Shown here: positions 34,112 to 44,305 of the stretch, piece by piece
Layout: the number at the start of each line of letters is the position of its first letter
Numbering within the stretch: position 1 is the stretch's first letter
Source: Bordetella sp. LUAb4
Lineage (GTDB): Bacteria; Pseudomonadota; Gammaproteobacteria; Burkholderiales; Burkholderiaceae_B
Direction of reading: 5' to 3'
DNA length: 64,000 nt
Assembly: GCF_021325795.1 (NCBI RefSeq)
Contig: NZ_JAHPZX010000004.1
Coordinates: 682,001-746,000, forward strand
The notes under the pieces: generated by a model
Databases searched by the model: none
Seen by the model: the letters and a program-made list of their open reading frames with translations, nothing else
What the model was told of the DNA's origin: nothing
Translations under genes and position numbers: made by a program

Positions 34112-35122
34112 TCAATCCCCGTCTTCGAAGGTCGGCGCCGGTTCATCCTGCAGCACCTTCTTCAATGCCGAAAGAAAGCGCTTGGCCATCAAGGGCAGCG
34201 GCTGCAGGTCGGAATACGTGGCCCAAATGCCGATATGCGCTGACGGTACGATGGGACGCACGGCCAGCTCCGCCCGCGCCTGCGGTCCCACGCACCAGCT
34301 TTCCACCAGCGCCGGTCCCAGGCCCTGCTGGACGAATGCCAGCGCCGTCACGGGAGAATGCACTTCGATGGCCGCCGGCGGACGGTTCGGCGCATAGCCC
34401 AGGAAAGACGTCAGCACCCGGCCCAAGGGCGCGTCGGGCGGATAGCCGATCCACGCTGCCGCGGTGAAGTCGGCCGCCGCCACGGCGTTACAACGGGCCA
34501 GCGGATGCGCGCGCGGCATGATGCATACCACCTCGCTGCGGCCCAGCTCCACCGACACCAGGTTGGGATGCACCGGCGGCCGCATGGACACCGCGATATC
34601 CGCCTGCCCGGCGAGAAAATGCCCCGCCAGCTCGTCATAGGTCGAGCTGCGATAGTCCACCCTGACCTGGGCACGGCCCTGCCGCAACACAGCCAGGGCC
34701 TGCGGCACCATGCGCTGGCCGAAGCTGGCGCTGGAGATCACCCGCAGCGCGCCGGCGCCGGATTGGGCAAGATTGGCCGCCAGCTCGTTGACCCGCTGGA
34801 TGCCGCCATAGACCTGCTCGACCTCCGCGAACAGGCGGCGCGCCTCGGCGGTGGGGGTCAGGCGGCTGCGGCTGCGCTCGAACAGCGGAAAACGCAGGCG
34901 GCTTTCCGTCAGGGCCAGCACCCGGCTGATGGCCGGTTGAGACACGTGCAGCATGCGTCCAGCGCCGCTGATCGAGCCGGCCAGCATGATGGCGCGGAAC
35001 ACCTCGATCTGGCGCAGGTTCAAGGGCGGCCGCGCCCCGGCACCCACGCCGCCGTGGGTTGTATCGCCCTCCAGGTCGCCATCCAGCCCTCCTTCCCGCG
35101 GTTCATCGCCAGTGTCTTGCAT
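34112..35122 (-). CDS. LysR-family transcriptional regulator
   Basis: A 336-residue regulator with a 30-residue acidic/Gly-rich N-terminal extension, then the helix-turn-helix (LNLRQIEVFRAIMLAGSISGAGRMLHVSQPAIS-like, about 34-66) and an effector domain. The HTH type resembles the branch that includes CysB-like and tctC-linked LysR proteins. It is divergent from a Bug receptor followed by an amidohydrolase and a racemase, and is the likely regulator of that cluster. Start could be shorter than drawn. Confidence 0.9.
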   Translation of the reverse strand: MQDTGDEPREGGLDGDLEGDTTHGGVGAGARPPLNLRQIEVFRAIMLAGSISGAGRMLHVSQPAISRVLALTESRLRFPLFERSRSRLTPTAEARRLFAEVEQVYGGIQRVNELAANLAQSGAGALRVISSASFGQRMVPQALAVLRQGRAQVRVDYRSSTYDELAGHFLAGQADIAVSMRPPVHPNLVSVELGRSEVVCIMPRAHPLARCNAVAAADFTAAAWIGYPPDAPLGRVLTSFLGYAPNRPPAAIEVHSPVTALAFVQQGLGPALVESWCVGPQARAELAVRPIVPSAHIGIWATYSDLQPLPLMAKRFLSALKKVLQDEPAPTFEDGD

Positions 35123-35177
35123 CGGGCCGCTGCCCCCCTTTCATCCGATTCACGATAACGGCGGATTATAGGTTTTC

Positions 35178-35193
35178 CATATTTTTTGATATG
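35178..35193. promoter_or_regulatory. Short inverted repeat in LysR-Bug divergent gap
   Basis: CATAT-TTTTTG-ATATG lies in the AT-rich centre of the 199-base gap between the LysR gene and the Bug gene. Position and dyad fit a LysR-type operator; binding is inferred. Confidence 0.35.
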
Positions 35194-35321
35194 TGGGTTC
35201 TCGCGGCCCGGTGCTAGTCTGCCGCCGTGTCTCCAACAAAACGTCACGCGTAATGCCGCCACCGGCGCCGCTTGCGACGCGACGACACCTCCACTCGCAA
35301 AAAACCCCAGGGGAAACCTCC

Positions 35322-36320
35322 ATGTCGCAACCGCTCTTCCGTCTTTCGACCTCTTTCCGCCTGCTGGGCGCCGCCCTGGCGCTGACGTGTGCCACCGGCC
35401 CTGCCCACGCCGCCGGCACCTGGCCCGACCACCCGGTGATCTTCGTCGTGCCTTCGGCCGCCGGCGGCTCGCCCGACGTGCTGTCGCGCCTGGTGACGAC
35501 GCAGCTGGCCAAGCAGGTCAACGGCTCGGTGATCATCGAGAACCGCCCCGGCGCCGCCGGCAATATCGGCATCAACCTGATCAAGCGCGCGGCGCCGGAC
35601 GGCTACACCATCGGCTACGGCAACATCAATACCTTGGCGGTGAACCGCACCCTGTTCAAGACGCTGCCTTATGACGTCGACAAGGACCTGACCCCCGTCG
35701 CGCACATGTTCGACCTGTACAACGTGCTGATCGTGCCGGCGAATTCGCCCGCGCACTCGGTGCAGGAACTGATCGATCTCGCCCACAAGCAGCCGGGCCG
35801 CCTGTCCTACGGCGCGCCGGGCGTCGGCACCACCGGCCACATGGGCGGCGAGCTGTTCAAGAGCATGGCCAAGATCGACGTCATGTTCATTCCGTACAAC
35901 GGCGGCCCCGCCGCCATCCAGGATCTGCTGGGTGGCCGTATCGACTATCTGTTCGCCAACTCCTCGGAAGCCGGCCCCCTGGTCAAGAGCGGCAAAGTGC
36001 GCGCCCTGGGCGTCAGCAGCCTGAAGCGCCTGGCCCTGTTCCCCGAAGTGCCGACCCTGGACGAATCGGGCCTCAAGGGTTACGAAACCGTGGCCTGGGG
36101 CGGCGTGGTGGCACCGGCGAATACGCCCGCCGACGTGGTCGCCAAGATCAACAGCGAAATCGACACCGCCCTGAAGTCCAAGGAAGTGCTGGAAGGCCTG
36201 GCCACCTTGGGCGCCGTCCCGGCCGGCGGCAGCCCTGCGGAGTTCAAGCAGCTGATCGACAGCGAAACCAGGAAGTGGCACGACATCATCGAGTCGGCCC
36301 ACATCGAGAAGCTGGACTGA
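35322..36320 (+). CDS. Bug-family (TctC-like) receptor
   Basis: A 332-residue periplasmic receptor. ATG 35322 follows AGGGGA at a spacing of about 7 and opens a signal peptide ending near AHAAGTWP. Motifs: IIENRPGAAGNIGINLIKRA, PDGYTIGYGN, and IPYNGGPAAIQDLLGGRIDYL. It lies in a unit with an N-acyl-D-amino-acid deacylase and an Asp/Glu racemase-family protein, so an N-acyl amino acid or a similar carboxylate is a reasonable ligand guess. Confidence 0.93.
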   Translation: MSQPLFRLSTSFRLLGAALALTCATGPAHAAGTWPDHPVIFVVPSAAGGSPDVLSRLVTTQLAKQVNGSVIIENRPGAAGNIGINLIKRAAPDGYTIGYGNINTLAVNRTLFKTLPYDVDKDLTPVAHMFDLYNVLIVPANSPAHSVQELIDLAHKQPGRLSYGAPGVGTTGHMGGELFKSMAKIDVMFIPYNGGPAAIQDLLGGRIDYLFANSSEAGPLVKSGKVRALGVSSLKRLALFPEVPTLDESGLKGYETVAWGGVVAPANTPADVVAKINSEIDTALKSKEVLEGLATLGAVPAGGSPAEFKQLIDSETRKWHDIIESAHIEKLD

Positions 36321-36334
36321 TAGCCGTCGCAAGA

Positions 36335-36381
36335 CATCCCCCAGGCCAGGGGGATGGCGCCGCTCCCAAAGGGGGCGGCGC
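36335..36381 (+). terminator. Double hairpin after the Bug gene
   Basis: Two perfect stems follow the Bug stop: CATCCCCC/GGGGGATG (36335-36356) and GCGCCGC-t-CCC/GGG-g-GCGGCGC (36357-36381). There is no T-run. Placed between the receptor and the deacylase gene, they could stabilise the receptor mRNA and lower downstream expression. Confidence 0.5.
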
Positions 36382-36477
36382 ATTCGATCCGGGATATTGG
36401 ATTACGCTCAGGTGGCAGTCGCGTGGATTTCTCCCGCCCTCGGCCATCGCTTCATACACGGGAATTACTTGATCGCC

Positions 36478-37941
36478 ATGCAACAGCAACCCGACCTCAT
36501 CCTGGCCAATGCCACCCTCGTCGACGGCAGCGGCGCGGACCGCTATGTCGCCGACATCGCCATCGCCGGCGAACGCATCGTTGCCATCGGCCGCTTCCCC
36601 GACGCGACGGCGCCGCGCCTGGATGTATCGGGCCTGGTCGTGGCCCCGGGCTTCATCGATTCCCACACCCACGACGACGGCTATCTGCTGGCGCATCCGG
36701 ACATGACGCCCAAGGTATCGCAGGGTATCACCACCGTGGTGACCGGCAACTGCGGCATCAGCCTGGCCCCCTTGCTGCCGCCGGCGGACACGCAAGTGCC
36801 GCAGCCTCTGGACCTGCTGGGACCGCCCGAATTGTTCCGCTATGCGCGCTTCGCCGACTGGATCGCCGATCTGCGCGCGACGCCGGCCGCCGTCAACGTG
36901 ATTCCTTTGGTCGGCCACACCACGCTGCGCGTGGCCGCCATGGACGACACCCAGCGCGCCGCCACCGAAGCGGAAATCACCGCCATGCAGGCGATGATGG
37001 AAGAAGCCTTGCAGGCAGGCGCGTTCGGCATGTCCACCGGCACCTTCTACCCGCCGGCGGCGCATGCGCCCACCGAGGAAATCATGGCGGTCGGCGCGCC
37101 CATCCGTGCGCACGGCGGGCTCTACGCCACCCATCTGCGCGATGAAACCGACCAGATCGTGCCGGCCATGCAGGAAGCCTTGGACATCGGCCGCGCCCTG
37201 GATTGCCTGGTGGTGTTCTCGCATCACAAGCTGGCCGGCCAGGCCAACCACGGCCGTTCGGTAGAGACGCTGGCCATGATGGACCGTGCCGCCGCCCTGC
37301 AGCCGGTATGCCTGGACTGTCACCCCTACCCGGCCACGTCCACCATGCTGCGGCTGGACCGCGTGCGTATCGCGCGCCGGACCATGATCACCTGGTCCAA
37401 GGGCTACCCTGAAGCCAAGGGCCGCGACTTCGCCGACCTGATGGCCGAATTGGGTCTGGACGAACAGCAATTGCTGGAAAAGCTGACGCCCGCCGGCGCC
37501 ATCTACTTCCTGATGGACGAGAACGACGTGCGCCGCATCATGGCGCACCCCGCCGCCATGGTGGGATCCGACGGCCTGCCCTTCGATCCCCACCCGCACC
37601 CCCGCCAATGGGGCACTTTCACCAATGTCCTGCGCACGCTGGTGCGCGAGCAGTCGGTGCTGACGCTGGAACAGGCGGTGCACAAGATGACCGGCCTGGC
37701 AGCCCGCAACTACGGGGTGGCCGAACGGGGGCTGCTGCGGCCGGGCTATTATGCGGATCTGGTCCTGTTCGATCCCGAACAGGTCGGCGACCGCGCCACC
37801 TTCGAGGTGCCGGTGCAGGCCAGCCAGGGGATACAAGGTGTCTGGGTCAACGGCCAGCGCGTCTGGGCCGATGGCGCGGCCGGCAGCGCCAGGCCTGGCC
37901 AGGTGCTGACGCCCATGCGCGGTGGACAGTCCGCTGCCTGA
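36478..37941 (+). CDS. N-acyl-D-amino-acid deacylase (amidohydrolase)
   Basis: A 487-residue metal-dependent amidohydrolase that removes the acyl group from N-acyl-D-amino acids. Family residues can be seen in order: HTHDD metal motif in FIDSHTHDDGYLL, Cys in VTGNCGISLAPL, HLRDE, VFSHHKL and the catalytic Asp in VGSDGLPFDPHPHPR. Length is normal for D-aminoacylases. ATG 36478 gives the standard start (QPDLILANATLVDGSG). The unit with a Bug receptor and a racemase-family gene suggests uptake and use of D-amino-acid derivatives. Confidence 0.9.
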   Translation: MQQQPDLILANATLVDGSGADRYVADIAIAGERIVAIGRFPDATAPRLDVSGLVVAPGFIDSHTHDDGYLLAHPDMTPKVSQGITTVVTGNCGISLAPLLPPADTQVPQPLDLLGPPELFRYARFADWIADLRATPAAVNVIPLVGHTTLRVAAMDDTQRAATEAEITAMQAMMEEALQAGAFGMSTGTFYPPAAHAPTEEIMAVGAPIRAHGGLYATHLRDETDQIVPAMQEALDIGRALDCLVVFSHHKLAGQANHGRSVETLAMMDRAAALQPVCLDCHPYPATSTMLRLDRVRIARRTMITWSKGYPEAKGRDFADLMAELGLDEQQLLEKLTPAGAIYFLMDENDVRRIMAHPAAMVGSDGLPFDPHPHPRQWGTFTNVLRTLVREQSVLTLEQAVHKMTGLAARNYGVAERGLLRPGYYADLVLFDPEQVGDRATFEVPVQASQGIQGVWVNGQRVWADGAAGSARPGQVLTPMRGGQSAA

Positions 37942-38109
37942 GGCGATGCAGCGATAGCGGGACCTGGCGCTATGATTCACGACCGGTAGTCGGCGCGGGA
38001 CTGGCGCGATGATTTGTGCCGGCGACCCGGCTGCCATCCAGGCTGATGGACTGCCTGCCCCGCTGCGCCCCGCCGGCCAAGGCCCGCTGCATCATTCGGA
38101 GTATTTTTC

Positions 38110-38853
38110 GTGACGACATCCATATCCGGCCTCTATCTGGGCATTCTTGGCGGCATGGGCCCCATGGCCGGCGCCGCTTTTGCCGAAAGGCTGGTGGCCC
38201 TGACGCCGGCCGCGCGCGACCAGGACCACATCCCCGCGCTGCTTTTGAACGACCCCCGCGTGCCCGACCGGACTGCCGCCAAGCTGGCAGGCGGTGAAGA
38301 TCCCCTGCCCGCCATGGCGCGCGGCATCGGGCTGCTGACCGGCGCCGGCGCGCGCCTGATCGCCATTCCCTGCAACACCGCCCACCTTTGGTACGACGAA
38401 CTGGTAGCGGCCTCGTCGGTGCCGGTGCTGCACATCATCGAATCGGTGGTGGAGGATCTGCGCCGGCGTGGCATCCACGGCGGTCCCATCGGCCTGATGG
38501 GCACCGAGGGCACGCTGCGCATGGGCCTGTACCAGCGTCATCTGGAACACCATGGCTACGAATGCGTGGTGCCCACTGAAGAAGAGATGACGACCTACTG
38601 CACGCCGTCCATCGTGGCGGTGAAAGCCAACCGCCTGGCCGAGTCCTTCGAGCCAGCGGCCGCCTGCATCCGTGCCCTGGCCGCGCGCGGCGCGGTGGCC
38701 GTGGCCCTGGGCTGCACCGAACTGCCGCTGGCCATCCCGCACGACCGGCGCGCCGAGTTCGACGTGCCTTTGACGGACTCCATCGATGCGTTGGCGCTGG
38801 CCGTGATTCAGCGCTATCAAAAAGACATGAATACGGCGCGCCAGGCTGCATAG
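38110..38853 (+). CDS. Aspartate/glutamate racemase family protein
   Basis: A 247-residue cofactor-independent racemase-type enzyme. Both catalytic cysteines are in place: IPCNTAHLWYDEL (about 90) and ALGCTELPLA (about 200). The start LGILGGMGPMAGAAFAERLV is typical of RacD-like proteins. GTG 38110 is the start, with GGAG 8 bases before it. In this context it would interconvert the D-amino acid released by the upstream deacylase; substrate not shown by sequence. Confidence 0.9.
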   Translation: MTTSISGLYLGILGGMGPMAGAAFAERLVALTPAARDQDHIPALLLNDPRVPDRTAAKLAGGEDPLPAMARGIGLLTGAGARLIAIPCNTAHLWYDELVAASSVPVLHIIESVVEDLRRRGIHGGPIGLMGTEGTLRMGLYQRHLEHHGYECVVPTEEEMTTYCTPSIVAVKANRLAESFEPAAACIRALAARGAVAVALGCTELPLAIPHDRRAEFDVPLTDSIDALALAVIQRYQKDMNTARQAA

Positions 38854-38860
38854 ACAGAGG

Positions 38861-38888
38861 GGAACAGTCTCCGGACGGAGGGCACTTA
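38861..38888 (+). promoter_or_regulatory. HrpL/BtrS-type ECF promoter box (candidate)
   Basis: GGAACA, 15 bases, then GCACTTA. It ends 44 bases before the ATG of the orphan gene at 38933, which has its own ribosome site TAAGGAG. It starts only 8 bases after the racemase stop, so the orphan would have an independent promoter. Confidence 0.45.
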
Positions 38889-38932
38889 GCAGCACTGCTG
38901 TTGAACCCTAACGACGTAAGGAGATCCCCATC

Positions 38933-40548
38933 ATGTTTTCCTCAGGACTTAAAAATCGCGATTTCGCGGACTCGGATACGAGCCTGATTTCGTGGCAAGC
39001 CCCGCCTGATGATCCGGCGCCATCAGTGTCAACGGCCCCCTCAGTGTCAACCGCGCCACCAGTACCACCGCATAGAGACCGGAAGATACACCGCAGCGCG
39101 CCGCCCATCCAGCGCGCAACCAAGCCCGCCCATCTGCAGGGCCAACCGATTCAGTCATCCACGACGCTTTCCCATGGACAACCCGGGACAACTACGCGTG
39201 CGACCGAACCAGCCCCCCCGGCAACGTCATCGAACGCCGCGCACCGGGAGCAATTGATCAGCCTGAACGATTCGTACAAGGCAGGACGCAAGGCGGACCT
39301 TGTCATCACCAAGTATCAAGCCGGCCTGTACACCAAGCACGGCACGGTGGCATACCAGCGCCCCCCCCTGGCCTACGAATTAGTACCGGGAAGCCGCGTC
39401 TTCGCGGCCAACGAAAGACATGTGTTCGTCGTCAAGGACATCCTGCCCGACGGTGACGGGAACAACTCCTCTTACCGGATCATACTCGTCCGTTACCCGG
39501 CTAAACCCATGGTCCCGATCCAGCTCCCCGACTACCACGAATGGGTCGACATCCCGCCGTTGGTCGACTTGCCAATCACCAGTGACGCATTTCGGAGCTC
39601 ACGCCGCCAAGCCGATAACGATCTCATCGAATTCGGCGATGACCCGTCGCGCCTGGTCGCCAGGACAAGCCGTCTCGCGGGCTTTTCATTGGAGTTCGCG
39701 CAAAGACGGCCCGCCGGCGTGCTAGAAGAGCTTTGGCGATTGCACCTGCGCATGAACGCCGCCCAGCCATTCAACCATTCAAAAGACTGCATGACGAGCT
39801 TGGATGAATGGAAATTTCCGGCTCATGAACTCATCGGCGAAACCACCTTCGTGCGCTTCGACCCATCCGGCCAGCGCATCGCGGTGAAATGCGTTGAAAA
39901 CATGCGTGGCGACGTGATGGCGTATCAGCTCGCGAACAAGCAATGGATGGTCACCCCAAAAGGATCCGGAGACAACCCTGGCCTCTTGCCGGCGTACAAC
40001 ATCTCGTTCCTGCTGTGCGCCATGGCGGTCAGTGCCAGGGGCAAGGACGCGAATGCCGTCGAAGACCACCTGGATCGATGGACCGGCGGGGAGAACGACG
40101 GCCTTATGTGGGCGAGCGCCTTCGACAATGAAGCCGTGATCCGCGCGGTGCAAACCCCTGGCCAACGAGTGCATCGCCTCGACATGTCCCAGGACAATGC
40201 CGACATGGCCTTGGAGAAGCTGCGCGAGCACATTGCAATGTATGGCCCTGCCATCATCATTCGCGATGAGGCGACGCTGGGACAGAAAGCGGCTCGCCTA
40301 TGCCACATCGTCGACGCCGTCGAACAAGACCGCCTCACCATCCGTGAGCCGATCACCGGGGAACAGCACGTAATATCGAATCACAAGGAATTCTGGCAGA
40401 ACGATGTCGCCAGCACCACTGCCACGCCGATCAAGGTGTCGAGAAATTGGCTGGAGAAGAAGTTGAGGAAGCTCACGCACGCGGCGCAAGCTCCCAACCC
40501 CTTCGCCGGCGTCACCGCCGTCTTCATCCCGGCGGGTGCTGTCCCGAC

Positions 40549-40564
<16 letters not shown>
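38933..40564 (+). CDS. Orphan protein with papain/C39-like features, candidate type III effector
   Basis: I do not recognise this 543-residue protein. Residues 1-105 are Ser/Thr/Pro-rich and disordered-looking, with PSVSTA repeated (SVSTAPSVSTAPPVPP). The C-terminal part has C362 in YNISFLLCAMAV, the strand LREHIAMYGPAIIIRD, H458 in CHIVDAVEQDRL and E472 in IREP. The order and the Gly-Pro, His-Ile-Val and Ile-Arg-acid-Pro blocks match the orphan at 7555-8946, pointing to a papain-like or C39-like fold; an Asp is replaced by Glu. It has a good ribosome site and an HrpL-like box. GC is lower than in flanking genes. Its 3' end overlaps livF, on the other strand, by 16 bases. Effector role is inferred. 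Confidence 0.6.
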
Positions 40565-41276
<712 letters not shown>

Positions 41277-41280
<4 letters not shown>

Positions 41281-42044
41281 TCCTCTCCCAGATACGCCTT
41301 GATGACGCGCTCATCGCTGCGCACCTGCTGCGGATTTCCCGTGATGATGGGTTTGCCATGCTCCATCACCAAGATGCGATCGGAGATACCCATGATCAGG
41401 CTCATGTCGTGCTCGATCAGCAGCACCGCCACGCCGAATTCCCGGCGCAGGCGGTCGATCAAGCGTTGCAGGTCCTGTTTTTCCTGCGGATTCAGACCTG
41501 CCGCCGGCTCGTCCAGCATTAACAGGCGGGGCTTGGTGATCATGCAACGCGCGATCTCCAGCCGGCGCTGGTGGCCATAAGCCAGATTGCCCGCTTCGCG
41601 GTTGGCGTACTCGCGCAGCCCCATGAAATCCAGCCATTCGGCGGCGCGCTTCAAGGCGTCGGCTTCGGCCTGGCGATAGGACTTCAGTTTCAACAAGCCC
41701 GGCAACAACCGCGTCTCGACTTGCGTGTGCTGCGCCACCAGCAGGTTTTCCAACACGGTCAGTTGCTTGAACAGGCGCACGTTCTGGAAGGTACGCACCA
41801 GGCCATGCTGGGCCACGCGGTGGCTGGGCAGGCCGGTGATGGACACGCCGTCCATCTCGATTTCACCTTCGCTGGGGACGTAGAAACCGCCTACGCAATT
41901 GAACACGGTGGTCTTGCCGGCGCCATTGGGGCCGATGATGGCGAACACTTCGTCGCGCCGCACATCGAATGCCACATGGTCGACGGCCAGCAGGCCGCCG
42001 AAGCGCATGCACAGACCGGATACTCTTAGCAAAGCCTCGCTCAT
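41277..42044 (-). CDS. livG: Branched-chain amino-acid ABC transporter ATPase LivG
   Basis: A 255-residue ATPase with Walker [13 protein letters not shown], the LivG-type [13 protein letters not shown] signature region, and Walker [16 protein letters not shown]. The start ATG 42044 overlaps the livM stop by 4 bases, which decides it over an upstream in-frame Met. It pairs with LivF to energise the LivHM channel. Confidence 0.94.
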
Positions 42045-43276
42045 TTGTTGTCCAGCTCCACGTGAGGACGTTGCATCGGCAGCAAGCCTTGCGGCCGCCA
42101 CATCATCATCAGCACCATGACCAGGCCGAACATCAGCATGCGGTACTCGGCGAACTCACGCGCCAGTTCCGGCAGCACCGTCAGCAGGATGGCGGCGAGA
42201 ATCACGCCCACCTGTGAGCCCATGCCGCCCAGCACCACGATGGCCAGGATCAACGCGGATTCGATGAAGGTAAAGGATTCGGGATTCACCAGCCCCTGGC
42301 GCGCGGCGAAGAACGCCCCGCCGAAGCCGGCGAACATGGCGCCCAGGGTGAAGGCCGACAGCTTGATGCGGGTCGGATTCAAGCCCAGCGAACGGCAGGC
42401 GATCTCGTCTTCGCGCAGCGCTTCCCAGGCGCGCCCCACGGGCATGCGCTTGAGTCGCGTCGACACGAACAGCGTGATCAGGGCCAGCATCAGGGCCATC
42501 AGATACAGCCAGACGACGACGTGCTGGTTCTGGAACGTCAGTCCCAGCATTTCGTGAAAGGTCTGGCGCCCTTCGACGCTGGACGAACGGGCCATCTCGA
42601 TGCCGAATACCGACGGCTTGGGGATGCCGGAAATGCCGTCCGGGCCACCCGTCAACCAGTTCAGGTTGATCAGCAGCAGGCGGATGATCTCACCGAAGCC
42701 CAGCGTGACAATGGCCAGGTAGTCGCCGCGCAGACGCAGCACCGGAAAGCCCAGCACGAAGCCGAACAGCGCCGACATGGCACCGGCGAAAGGCAAGGCT
42801 TCCCAGAAGCCCCAGCCGCCCCAGTGGTACAGCAAGGCGTAGGTATAGGCGCCCACCGCGTAGAACCCGACGAAACCCAGGTCCAGCAGGCCGGCGAAAC
42901 CCACCACGATGTTCAGGCCCAGCCCCAACATGACGTAGATCAGTACCAGCGTGGCGATGTCCACCGAACTGCGGTCGCCGAAGAACGGCCACACCACGGC
43001 GATCACGACCAGCGCGATGGCGGCCCACTTGTGGCCGCTGGCGGGCGCTGCCGGCAGCGTCGGCAGCGCGGACTTCATGCGCTTGAACGGCAGGCCCAGC
43101 CAGGGGCGCAGCAGTTGGCCGACGAAGACGACCGCCATGGCGATCAGGACATTGGTCCACTGCGGGTTCATCAGCGTGCGTGCGCCCTGGCGCACCAGCT
43201 GCAGGCCGAACACCGGCGTGACGATGACCGCGGTCATGATGGCCGCGATAAAGGCGTTGCGTATGTTTTGCGCCAT
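42041..43276 (-). CDS. livM: Branched-chain amino-acid ABC transporter permease LivM
   Basis: A 411-residue permease. A first hydrophobic part (about 1-110) precedes the conserved LivM core (about 115-400) with [31 protein letters not shown]-type sequence, [17 protein letters not shown], and the EAA-like loop [19 protein letters not shown]. It begins immediately at the livH stop region (1-base overlap). Confidence 0.94.
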   Translation of the reverse strand: MAQNIRNAFIAAIMTAVIVTPVFGLQLVRQGARTLMNPQWTNVLIAMAVVFVGQLLRPWLGLPFKRMKSALPTLPAAPASGHKWAAIALVVIAVVWPFFGDRSSVDIATLVLIYVMLGLGLNIVVGFAGLLDLGFVGFYAVGAYTYALLYHWGGWGFWEALPFAGAMSALFGFVLGFPVLRLRGDYLAIVTLGFGEIIRLLLINLNWLTGGPDGISGIPKPSVFGIEMARSSSVEGRQTFHEMLGLTFQNQHVVVWLYLMALMLALITLFVSTRLKRMPVGRAWEALREDEIACRSLGLNPTRIKLSAFTLGAMFAGFGGAFFAARQGLVNPESFTFIESALILAIVVLGGMGSQVGVILAAILLTVLPELAREFAEYRMLMFGLVMVLMMMWRPQGLLPMQRPHVELDNK

Positions 43277-44202
43277 CAGACTTTTTCCACCTCGGGTTTG
43301 CCCAACAGTCCAGTGGGGCGGAACAGCAGGATCAACACCAACAGCAGGAAGGCGACGATGTCCTTGTATTGGGACGACAGGTAAGCCGCCGCGAAGGTTT
43401 CCACCAGGCCCAGCAGCACGCCGCCCAGCATGGCGCCGGGAATGCTGCCGATGCCGCCCAGCACCGCCGCCGTGAAGGCCTTGATGCCGACGATGAAGCC
43501 GATGAAGGGATTGAGCTTGCCGATGGTCACGGCCACCAGCACCCCACCCACGGCCGCCAGCATGGCGCCCAGCACGAAGGTGAAGGAGATCACCTTGTTG
43601 GTGTCGATGCCCAGCAGGTTGGCCATGTGCATGTCCTGCGAGCAGGCACGCGATGCCCGGCCCATGCGCGAATGGCGGATATACAGCGACAGCGCGACCA
43701 TCAGCACCACGGTCACCACGATGATCATCACGCGCGAGTACGGGATGGTGACGTCGAAGTCGCTGCCCATGTGGAATTGCAGCGCGCCCGAGATGATGTT
43801 GGGCACGGCCATGTCGCGCGCGCCCTGCCCCAGCGCCATCCAGTTCTGCAGGAAGATGGACATCCCGATGGCGGAGATCAGCGCCACCAGCCGCGGGCTG
43901 CCGCGCAAGGGCCGGTAGGCCACGCGCTCCACGGCAAAGCCGTAGGCGCCGGTCACGGCCATGGCGACGACCAGCATGGCGGCAACCATCAGGTAGACCG
44001 GCATGCCGCTCTGCGTGCCGATGGCCGTCAGCGTCACCAGGCCGACGTAGGCGCCGATCATATAGATCTCGCCGTGCGCGAAATTGATCATGCCGATAAT
44101 GCCGTACACCATCGTGTAGCCGATGGCGATCAGGGCATAAATGGCACCTAATGACAGTCCGTTGAAGAACTGTTGTGTCAATTGAGGAAGAAGGTCAGAC
44201 AT
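43276..44202 (-). CDS. livH: Branched-chain amino-acid ABC transporter permease LivH
   Basis: A 308-residue permease with about eight helices; [20 protein letters not shown] and [17 protein letters not shown] near the N-terminus, [17 protein letters not shown] (EAA-like loop), and [17 protein letters not shown] are typical of LivH. First permease of the unit, 103 bases after the receptor gene. Confidence 0.94.
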   Translation of the reverse strand: MSDLLPQLTQQFFNGLSLGAIYALIAIGYTMVYGIIGMINFAHGEIYMIGAYVGLVTLTAIGTQSGMPVYLMVAAMLVVAMAVTGAYGFAVERVAYRPLRGSPRLVALISAIGMSIFLQNWMALGQGARDMAVPNIISGALQFHMGSDFDVTIPYSRVMIIVVTVVLMVALSLYIRHSRMGRASRACSQDMHMANLLGIDTNKVISFTFVLGAMLAAVGGVLVAVTIGKLNPFIGFIVGIKAFTAAVLGGIGSIPGAMLGGVLLGLVETFAAAYLSSQYKDIVAFLLLVLILLFRPTGLLGKPEVEKV

Positions 44203-44305
44203 TATTACTTATGCTCCAAATAGATCCGGCCCCGGAAAATGCCCCCGGAGCCGGAAACCTGGATTTACTTCGTTGGACACCCCGCCCAGACGGGGATGAT
44301 CGCCA

